Positions 55,311-64,000 of a stretch of 64,000 bases of DNA are shown piece by piece. The DNA comes from Malaya genurostris. Its lineage: Eukaryota > Arthropoda > Insecta > Diptera > Culicidae. Numbering within the stretch: position 1 is the first letter of the stretch; every line of letters begins with the position of its first letter. Made by a program: the position numbers and the translations under genes. The notes under the pieces were generated by a model. It was not told the DNA's origin. It ran no database searches and saw only the letters and a list, made by a program, of their open reading frames with translations. The stretch spans positions 144,494,641-144,558,640 of the forward strand of contig NC_080570.1 of NCBI RefSeq assembly GCF_030247185.1. The letters run 5' to 3'.

Positions 55311-55704
55311 GACTCTGACTCTTTGACTCTTTGACTCTTTGACTCTTTGACTCTTTGACTCTTTGACTCTTTGACTCTTTGACTCTTTGACTCTTTGACT
55401 CTTTGACTCTTTGACTCTTTGACTCTTTGACTCTTTGACTCTTTGACTCTTTGACTCTTTGACTCTTTGACTCTTTGACTCTTTGACTCTTTGACTCTTT
55501 GACTTTTTGACTCTTTGACTCTTTGACTCTTTGACTCTTTGACTCTTTGACTCTTTGACTCTTTGACTCTTTGACTCTTTGACTCTTTGACTCTTTGACA
55601 CTTTGACTCTTTGACTCTTTGAATCTTTGACTCTTTGACTCTTTGACTCTTTGACTCTTTGACTCTTTGACTCTTTGACTCTTTGACTCTTTGACTCTTT
55701 GACT
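55311..55704. repeat. (GACTCTTT)n octamer array
   Basis: About 49 units of 8 bp, nearly perfect (variants at about 55505, 55600 and 55622), continuing directly from the 10-bp array on its left. Confidence 0.95.
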
Positions 55705-56016
55705 GTGTTACCAAACTGACATTTCGAAGCACGATAAAACGTTTCTCCAACATTGTATTAACTGTTGGGTGCTTCTATAAAATTGCTCTTATTTATTTCG
55801 AATGACTCTCTAATAAACCAACTGATTGCCTCCCTCCCTTTCCGCGTTTCCTGCATTCAATATCCTTTTCATCATTTGTGGTAGACTAGGAAACGGACAT
55901 CACGTTATATTCACGTACGGAATTTGTTCCATTCTTACTCTTTATTAATATATTTCAGCAAGTTATTTATAACCTCAATCTTCTGCTCTGCTCTGCTCTG
56001 CTCTGCTCTCTTCCAG
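55705..56016 (+). other. Intron 3' end before the S1 exon
   Basis: Ends with a five-unit CTCTG run and CTCTTCCAG, a strong pyrimidine tract and acceptor. Confidence 0.7.
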
Positions 56017-56405
56017 GTCGAGATGCGTGGGCTGACGGACGTAATCAAATTCGACCATCAGGGCTTTCGTAGTGATTTCGTACTCGACATCGTGGAGCTG
56101 GGTTCGCAGGGACTGCGCAAAAGTGGTACCTGGAATTCCACATCGGGGGTGAATTTCACCCGCACCTACGGGGAACAGCAGAAGGAAATCGTCGAAATTC
56201 TCCAGAACAAAACGCTGATTGTGACGACGATTCTGAGCGCACCGTACTGCATGCGAAAGGACTCGGCCGAAAAGCTTACCGGGAACTCGCAATTCGAGGG
56301 CTACGCGATTGATTTGATTCACGAGACTTCGAAAATATTGGGCTTCAACTATACGATTAGGTTGGCACCGGATGGACGGTATGGAAGCCACAACAAGGAG
56401 ACGGG
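56017..56405 (+). CDS. Kainate-type ionotropic glutamate receptor, exon (ligand-binding S1)
   Basis: Begins VEMRGLTDVIKFDHQGFRSD, the end of the amino-terminal domain, and passes through NKTLIVTTILSAPYCMRKD, where the glutamate-binding domain starts, to FEGYAIDLIHETSKILGFNY and DGRYGSHNKETG. This is the upper lobe of the agonist-binding site. NST, NFT, NKT and NYT are potential glycosylation sites. The acceptor TTCCAG ends at 56016. The donor GTGAGT starts at 56406, after two bases of a Gly codon completed in the next exon. A short 85-bp intron follows. Confidence 0.97.
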
Positions 56406-56490
56406 GTGAGTGCAGTGATTTCAGAACGAAAGAATGAACCCAGGAAAAAAATACACTAAATCAAAAACATGCTCTCCAATCGTTTTGCAG

Positions 56491-56751
56491 CGAGTGGGAC
56501 GGCATGATCAAGGAACTGCTGGAACAGCGAGCGGACCTGGCCATCGCCGATCTCACCATCACCTTCGACCGGGAACAGGTGGTGGACTTTACGATGCCAT
56601 TCATGAATTTGGGCATTTCCGTCCTGTATCGGAAACCGGTCAAGCAACCGCCGAATCTGTTCTCCTTCCTTTCGCCGCTTTCGCTGGACGTGTGGATCTA
56701 CATGGCGACCGCTTATCTCGGCGTTTCCGTGCTGCTGTTCATCCTGGCGCG
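56491..56751 (+). CDS. Kainate-type ionotropic glutamate receptor, exon (S1 end and M1)
   Basis: After one base completing Gly it encodes EWDGMIKELLEQRADLAIAD, then LTITFDREQVVDFTMPFMNL and GISVLYRKP. The Thr and Arg of LTITFDRE correspond to agonist-contacting positions in this family. FSFLSPLSLDVWIYMATAYL and GVSVLLFILAR form the pre-M1 helix and transmembrane segment M1. The acceptor TTTTGCAG ends at 56490; the donor GTGAGT starts at 56752 with two bases of an Arg codon left over. The following exon (M2 pore loop onward) is not in the window. Confidence 0.97.
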
Positions 56752-57830
56752 GTGAGTTCCGCAGTTTGTCGTTTGTATTTGATTTTTTTGCATTTTATTT
56801 GTCGGAAAAAAGCACCGGTGAATCGTCGTCGTCGATGATGATGATGATGACAGCAGCATAAGCGAACAGTGAAATTAATGGCCTGCAGATAACTCTGACA
56901 CTATTTCACGGTGATAAAAGCTTGAACGGACGGTGTTTGAAACGTTTTCACTGAACAATTGTAAATAGAGGGAAGGGTAGGATTGAGCGGGGTTTTCAGT
57001 GAATGAATGACAACGAACTGTCACACTTGTTTGGTGTTTTATATTCCAATAAATTGAAATGGACAATCGAGCATCCATTTCTGTTTCATAGCTAACTAAA
57101 TGGTTCGGAATTCACCGCAGAATGGAGGTTTCATTCAACACGAGCGAGCTGATAGTTAGATTTATGTCACAATTGGGAATAGTTGATTCTAAACGCGTCA
57201 GAAAAATGGTATTCATAAACAAAAGCTTTTCGTTTAGAGCAGAGTTCTTTTCATCGTTTCGATAATTTATTATATAGTCTTCTTCAGGGATGGAAATTTA
57301 GTTTCTTTGTCTGCACTGCCCCGTCTAGGAATATCATCGGCTTTACCACCTTGTTATAGCGATTTAGTTGCTTGCCTACGAGCTGATTCGTCACGATTTA
57401 CTCGGAAGAGTATCTTATGAAGCGTCTCTTACTAAACATCAACTTTGCTTTGGTTCGATCTAGCATCCTGCCACTACGCTCGAAACGTTTTGAAGTGGAA
57501 CCGAGCAAAATTACGATTCTACAAATGAACAAACTTAGTTTTGATTTGGGAAAGAACAGTGAATTTTCATGTTACACCATTTAATCATTTGGATTAGTTT
57601 CGCTGAAATTTAGGCATAGCTACGATGGTAATCTCTACAGCATAAATTCAAGCGCTTGGTTATGAATATTTCAAACATTTTTATTTAATTTATTACGAAT
57701 TTTTATTCCGGTTCATTCGCGTACAAGCTTTAAGTGGCTGATTAAGTTATATTTTATTGGTTGAACAATTTTTTTATTGGAAAAAGAGTGACATTATTGG
57801 TGGACAGAAGCATCTTCTTCCATGTGCATC
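56752..57830 (+). other. Receptor intron, unrecognised part
   Basis: Non-coding. It includes a short GAT run (56831-56852). No further receptor exon was found here or to the window end. Confidence 0.6.
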
Positions 57831-58130
57831 AAGCAATGATGAATTGAATGAAATTATTGAAATGAACGAAATGAAAATAACGAAATGAATGCAATGAAAC
57901 TATCGAAATGTAGGAAATGAGAGCAATGAACGAAATAAAACTAGCGAAATTAACGAAATTATTGGAACGAACCTAACGAAATGAAAATAACGAAAAGAAT
58001 GAAATAAAATTAGGAAAAAAAAGAAATTAACGAAATTAAAGATTTTAACATAAAGATATTAACGAAATCGAAAAAATAAAGAAACTAATAAAATTAACGA
58101 AATTTAAAACAATAGCGAAATGAATGAAAT

Positions 58131-59620
58131 TTACGAATTTAACGATATTAAAGAAAAAAAAATTAACGAAATGAAAATAACGAAATGAATGAAATGAAAC
58201 TAACGAAATAAACTAAATGTGCAAAATTAAAGAAACGAACGAAATGAAAATAATGAAATGAATGAACGAAATTAAACTAAGTTTCATAATGAAATTAATA
58301 ATATTAACGATAATAAAGAAATAACCGAATTTGAAAAAAAGTGAAATCAACTAAATATACGAAATCAACGAATCTTAAAAAAATTAAGAAATTAACGAAA
58401 TGAAAAAAACGAAATGAATGAAATGAAACTAACGATATTATCATAATTAATTAAATTAACGAAATTAACGAAATGAATGAAACGAAACTAACGAAATTAT
58501 CAAAATTAATGAAATTAACGTAACGAAAATAACGAAATGAATGAAACGAAACTAACGAAATGAACTAAATGAAAATAAAGAAAGTAATGAAATCAACGAA
58601 ATTTAAAAATTAATGAAATGAATGAAATGAAACTAAGGAAAATGTAAAAATTAAAGATATTAACATAAAGATATTAACGAAATTGAAGAAAATAAAGAAA
58701 CTAATAAAATTACCGAAATTAAAAAAAATAATAAATTAGCGAAATAATTTAAATTTACGAAATGAATGAAATGAAACCAAAGAAATAAACTAAATGAGCG
58801 AAATTAACGAAATGAAAATAATGAAATGAATGAATGAAATTAACGTAAGTTTCATAATTAAATTAATAATATTAACGAAATTAAAGAAAATTGACAAAAT
58901 TTAAAAAATTGAACGAAATTGACGAAATTTAAAAAATAAGCGAAATCAACGAAATTTAATCGTAAAATAACGGAATTTCAAAAAATAAAGATATCAACGA
59001 AATGAAAATAACAAAATGAATTGAATGAAACTAACGAAATTATCGAAATGAACGAAATTTACGAAAATAACGAAAATAACAAAATAAACGAAATGCACGA
59101 AATTAACGATATTATGATATTACGAAATTAACGAAATGAACGAAAATAATGAGACGAAATTAATTAAATGAGAATAACGAAATTTAAAAACATAAATAAA
59201 TTAATAAAATTGACTTAAGTTTAAAATATAACGAAATTACCGAAACGAAAATAACGGGGTGAACGAAATGAAACTAACGAAATTTAATCGTAAAATATCG
59301 GAATTTTCAAAAATAAAGAAATCAACGAAATGAAATTAACAGAATGAATGAAATGAAACTAACGAAATTATCGAAATTAACGAAATTTACGAAAATAACG
59401 AAATTAACCAAATAAACGAAATGCACGAAATTAACGATATTACGAAATTAACGAAATGAACGAAAATAATGAGACGAAATGAATTAAATGAGAATAACGA
59501 AATTTAAAAACATAAATAAATTAATGAAATTGACTTAAGTTTAAAAAATAAAGAAATTAGCGAAATTATCGAAACGAAAATGACCAGGTGAACGAAATGA
59601 ATCTAACGAAATTAACGAAA
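58131..59620. repeat. 1.49-kb tandem duplication, first copy
   Basis: TAACGATATTAAAG at 58140 recurs at 59631, and ATAACCGAAT at 58321 recurs as ATAACCGAAA at 59811, so the period is 1490-1491 bp. Only a handful of differences were seen over the whole unit. Confidence 0.9.
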
Positions 59621-61115
59621 TTTACGAATTTAACGATATTAAAGAAAAAAAATTAACGAAATGAAAATAACGAAATGAATGAAATGAAACTAACGAAATA
59701 AACTAAATGTGCAAAATTAAAGAAACGAACGAAATGAAAATAATGAAATGAATGAACGAAATTAAACTAAGTTTCATAATGAAATTAATAATATTAACGA
59801 TAATAAAGAAATAACCGAAATTGAAAAAAAGTGTAATCAACTAAATATACGAAATCAACGAATCTTAAAAAAATTAAGAAATTAACGAAATGAAAAAAAC
59901 GAAATGAATGAAATGAAACTAACGATATTATCATAATTAATTAAATTAACGAAATTAACGAAATGAATGAAACGAAACTAACGAAATTATCAAAATTAAT
60001 GAAATTAACGTAACGAAAATAACGAAATGAATGAAACGAAACTAACGAAATGAACTAAATGAAAATAAAGAAAGTAATGAAATCAACGAAATTTAAAAAT
60101 TAATGAAATGAATGAAATGAAACTAAGGAAAATGTAAAAATTAAAGATATTAACATAAAGATATTAACGAAATTGAAGAAAATAAAGAAACTAATAAAAT
60201 TACCGAAATTAAAAAAAATAGTAAATTAGCGAAATAATTTAAATTTACGAAATGAATGAAATGAAACCAAAGAAATAAACTAAATGAGCGAAATTAACGA
60301 AATGAAAATAATGAAATGAATGAATGAAATTAACGTAAGTTTCATAATTAAATTAATAATATTAACGAAATTAAAGAAAATTGACAAAATTTAAAAAATT
60401 GAACGAAATTGACGAAATTTAAAAAATAAGCGAAATCAACGAAATTTAATCGTAAAATAACGGAATTTCAAAAAATAAAGATATCAACGAAATGAAAATA
60501 ACAAAATGAATTGAATGAAACTAACGAAATTATCGAAATGAACGAAATTTACGAAAATAACGAAAATAACAAAATAAACGAAATGCACGAAATTAACGAT
60601 ATTATGATATTACGAAATTAACGAAATGAACGAAAATAATGAGACGAAATTAATTAAATGAGAATAACGAAATTTAAAAACATAAATAAATTAATAAAAT
60701 TGACTTAAGTTTAAAATATAACGAAATTACCGAAACGAAAATAACGGGGTGAACGAAATGAAACTAACGAAATTTAATCGTAAAATATCGGAATTTTCAA
60801 AAATAAAGAAATCAACGAAATGAAATTAACAGAATGAATGAAATGAAACTAACGAAATTATCGAAATTAACGAAATTTACGAAAATAACGAAATTAACCA
60901 AATAAACGAAATGCACGAAATTAACGATATTACGAAATTAACGAAATGAACGAAAATAATGAGACGAAATGAATTAAATGAGAATAACGAAATTTAAAAA
61001 CATAAATAAATTAATGAAATTGACTTAAGTTTAAAAAATAAAGAAATTAGCGAAATTATCGAAACAAAAATAACCAGGTGAACGAAATGAATCTAACGAA
61101 ATTAACGAAATTACG
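59621..61115. repeat. 1.49-kb tandem duplication, second copy
   Basis: Follows the first copy directly. Differences include one A fewer in an A-run near 59642, GTGTAATC for GTGAAATC, AATAGTAAATT for AATAATAAATT, and AAATAACCAGG for AAATGACCAGG near its end. Confidence 0.9.
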
Positions 61116-61353
61116 AATTTAACGAAATTAACGAAAATGACGAAATAAATAAAATAAAATTAACGACATGAACGAAATTAATTTTATTAACAAAATAATC
61201 GAAATAAACGAAATTACCGAAATGAGAGAAATGAACAAAATGAAACTAACTAAATTAACGAAATAAATCAATTTAAAATAACGAAATGAATGAAACGAAA
61301 CTATTATTATTAATATAATTTAAACAGTCAAAATAAAGTACACATTTATGTGT

Positions 61354-61945
61354 ATTATTACACCCATTTCCGATTAAACTGGAATTAAATCAACTCATTT
61401 ATTGTATGAGTATCTTTTTTTCTATAATGGGTGAAGCGAATATGTGTCAAAAATTTGGTGGTTCATTACCCAATTTTACATATTATCTTTTATTACCCAT
61501 TTTTAAATATACTCAGAAATCAAATAATCATTTGAAAAATTTACTATTTATCCACCATCGCAAATAATGAGCAGAGACGCTAAATGTGATAAAATATTTG
61601 AGACCAACTCCTGTTATAGCAAATAAGTGAGCTTCTGAAACAGGAACCAAACATGATAAAACGAAAACTATATTCAAACAATGTTAGAACTTTTTCCAGT
61701 TTGCCGAACAGTCAAACTGTGCACTAATTCTAATGCTGATTAGGAATTCGTTATCTCGCTTACTAATATCATTCACGAGTTTTTCAACCACTTATGGGTG
61801 TTTTTTTATCCATTTATTTCGTTGAACAGCAATATGGATATGGGCAGTATTTCACTCAGTTTCACATGCCAAAAAGTAACCCACTTTTGACAGCTCGAAT
61901 TGAAGTCGAACATGGGTACTTGTGGTACTCATAAATGGGTGTTTT
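61354..61945. repeat. Possible inverted-repeat element with ACCCATTT motifs
   Basis: TTACACCCATTT at the left and AAATGGGTGTTTTATT at the right are roughly inverted. TACCCATTTTT, TTATGGGTG and CATGGGTAC recur inside. No target duplication is clear. Confidence 0.35.
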
Positions 61946-62214
61946 ATTGTAACAATGTACGTTTTAGGCTTGACGAGCGAAAATTTACCCTTTTTGCAAT
62001 CTGAATTCAGGTAACATAAATTTCAGTTCGTCAAGTATGTGGAATTTTTGCTTAAGACTAAAATTTAATTTTCAACATTTCAAACAATGATTCATATAAC
62101 CACGTTTGACATGTAAACAAAACAAATGGCGCTTACACACAGAAAAGATACGCAACGCATCCTATGTTTATTTCAACTTTTCGGTACACTACTCAAGGTG
62201 CAAAAGTTGACTCA

Positions 62215-62486
62215 TACCGTTTTCGTTCATTAATCAGAGCAACCCGAGAGCTGACCCTGAGTCGCCCAAACAACTTTTGAGATGTTTGTTTTAGCAACCT
62301 GGGATCGCACTAGATCGGACTCCAATCGCGTAGTTTCGCTCTGAAAATTTCCTCGGTTCCCACCACCACATCCATGAGAGCTTATTTTTTTTCTTTTTTT
62401 TTATGAGTTGTTAAGGGCGCGTACCACGTGTTCGTTTTACTCGGAGTCAGAGTCGTCCGCGTGTAGGTTCAAAAACGAAAACGGTA
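62215..62486. mobile_element. MITE, possibly PIF/Harbinger-like, copy 2 (272 bp)
   Basis: Left end TACCGTTTTCGTTCATTAAT; the right end, reverse-complemented, is TACCGTTTTCGTTTTTGAAC. TCA flanks both sides (62212-62214, 62487-62489). Relative to copy 1 at 27242 it carries extra sequence in the middle around a T-rich tract (62385-62435). Confidence 0.75.
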
Positions 62487-62489
62487 TCA

Positions 62490-64000
62490 GTTTCCATTAT
62501 GTTAAAACGCGAAACAGTGCCATTATCAACCCGATTCAGAAAATATATTCCAATTACCTTTGTTTCAAAGTTCAAAAAATAATTGGAAACAGATCAACAT
62601 CGCGGCATCAACTTTCTGAATGCTCGTTGAAACCAACAGTTTATTGACACTTTCGTGTTCAAAACTTTTGATCTCAACAGAATATCTAATCTAAAGCGAA
62701 CAGTTACAAAACTTCTCCGAGGCTTTCGCAATATAAAGAATAATATTATCACCGGTTCCATCCGAAGTCTTTTCACCCCAGGAACAACGCAACGAAAAGC
62801 CCATTGCCGTACCGGTAATCCATGGGCCTCCATAAAACGAACCATAAATTGTACAGAATGGAAAAGAATGAGTGTCTTCGGTTGGGCTGCCTTCGGTTTT
62901 CCGGTTGGTCCAAAAACAACCTGGATTCCTACAGAGGGGGACCAGGTCACAGACAAAGGCCAAACTATCTGCCATTTGTTTTTACTAGCATTCAATTTCG
63001 CGACTAAGGGGAAAAGGCAAAGGATGAATGACGATAAAATATGATTGAATGTTTTGCGAATCTAGGATTTTTGCTATCATTTTTTTTTTGATTCAGTCTG
63101 GCCTGACTATGGATGAGCAGAGAACGGACGGTAAAATATTGCCGCAGCAATCATTGAACGTCGTAGCAATATATCCTGCGGAAGGGTTGTATCGGAATCC
63201 GACGGAGAGAGTGATAGGATTTTTTTTTGACAGGGAATTTTCCCGTCAGATAGATTTTTACTGTAAAAACAGAACGAAAGCAAATGTTATTCAAAGTAAT
63301 ATAAGCCGGCATCGGTGGTGTCATCATCGGAGTTAAAACCACAAGTCGGTTTCCCGCTCGGCCGTAGCAAAACAAAAAATTTCGCAAGCCAAACAAACTA
63401 CCGAATTCAATGGTCCGTGTCCTCGGAAAAACCTCGCAGTTGGTCACAAAAAATGTCGAATCTTAATTACGCTGCTGTGGCGTGGCAACTCGTTCAAAGC
63501 CTTGTTTACGTTTGCTTGGTGGGGTGTAAAATTTATATCCAGACTGGTGCCAGGTTCACGCTCTGTGGGACTCAACTCAGCGGCCAGGTCCTGGGCGGTA
63601 GCGGTAATTAAACCAACGTGGCTCTTGTGTTGCTACCGCGGAAATTCCACGGGACCGTTTTTACCGTTTGTATGTCGCATTCCGAAAACCCGCAGTAGAT
63701 TAAAGCAAGACATCAGTAGATGAGGTTCGTCTGAGCGTGGACTCGCCATTGACGAAACCGGAGTCGATAATCCGGGGAAAATCTTCTACCATTGCCTACA
63801 AGAGGAGATTGTTGTTTGGTCGACTGCTGCAGTCGACAGTGTATACAGCGATGGAAATTAGTTCCTCACGTTCCTGTTCTATAATATCAAACTAGTGACA
63901 GTATAGAAACCGAACGATGCTTTATTATGAGTATTTTATGACCAAATTTCTGACATATACGCTCGTTCCATGTTACTCTAAAGTGAGTTCAATGTACACT
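62490..64000 (+). other. Unrecognised receptor intron or 3' flanking DNA
   Basis: Mixed composition and GC-richer than the preceding array. Several short frames have no recognised domain and none matches the missing iGluR pore or S2 region. It may contain conserved non-coding DNA, which cannot be judged without comparison. Confidence 0.35.

Larger units (their letters stand above)
57831..61315. repeat. A-rich array of AACGAAAT-type words
   Basis: About 3.5 kb made of words such as AACGAAATGAA, AACGAAATTAACG and GAAACTAACG without a fixed short period. It contains the 1.49-kb duplication and a nested repeat of about 329 bp (ACGAAATGCACGAAATTAAC at about 59089 and 59418). Confidence 0.9.

Noticed and set aside
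55259..55753. Frames reading KSQRVKE in the octamer array
   Set aside because: By-product of the (GACTCTTT)n repeat; no start context or homology.
62594..63723. Receptor exon or separate gene in the GC-richer right end
   Set aside because: No iGluR pore, M3 or S2 motif and no splice-flanked open segment with recognisable homology; frames are short and overlap on both strands.

Overview
The window is insect nuclear DNA, almost certainly from a culicine (Aedes-like) mosquito. The evidence is spliced exons of a kainate-type ionotropic glutamate receptor, a Feilai-like tRNA-derived SINE with a perfect 12-bp target duplication, an ITmD37E transposon relic, several mariner elements and an R1-clade non-LTR retrotransposon, all in AT-rich intronic DNA. 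The species cannot be fixed from the sequence.

The only host gene recognised is on the + strand and leaves the window at both ends. Six exons are visible: 18271-18412, 18482-18640, a proposed 21-bp microexon at 19226-19246, 52044-52196, 56017-56405 and 56491-56751. In order they encode the end of the amino-terminal domain, the S1 half of the ligand-binding domain and transmembrane segment M1. The pore loop, M3, S2 and M4 are not in the window. Most of the window is therefore intron, including one intron of about 32.8 kb (19247-52043).

1-18 kb (upstream intron or 5' flank): a broken non-LTR ORF1; a fold-back TA-flanked MITE; an hAT-type MITE with an exact 8-bp target duplication; a (CAAAAGT)n array; three diverged A-rich copies of a 1.2-1.4 kb unit, the last two separated by a mariner; a flawless (TTTTG)130 array; and a second mariner abutting a truncated ITmD37E element.

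19-52 kb (giant intron): another hAT-type element, a SINE, an irritans-type mariner beside a truncated Mos1-like mariner, a possible PIF/Harbinger-like MITE, and a 7-bp minisatellite at 32.95-42.58 kb. Two R1-clade retrotransposons are inserted in that minisatellite in the same orientation. The larger (36032-42461, minus) has two open reading frames without breaks, a poly(A) tail and a 13-bp target duplication. Further right are a third hAT-type element, a 168-bp tandem repeat, and one old dispersed repeat hit by three separate mariners.

52-64 kb: two receptor exons, a long fold-back MITE at the edge of a (GAGACTCTTT)n array that passes into pure (GACTCTTT)n, and a 3.5-kb A-rich array containing a nearly identical 1.49-kb tandem duplication.

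The most interesting signal is the retrotransposon and minisatellite pair: two diverged R1-clade copies share one 7-bp array and carry about 198-bp tandem repeats in their 3' untranslated regions. This suggests a lineage that targets a minisatellite. Apart from that element, every transposase seen is broken.
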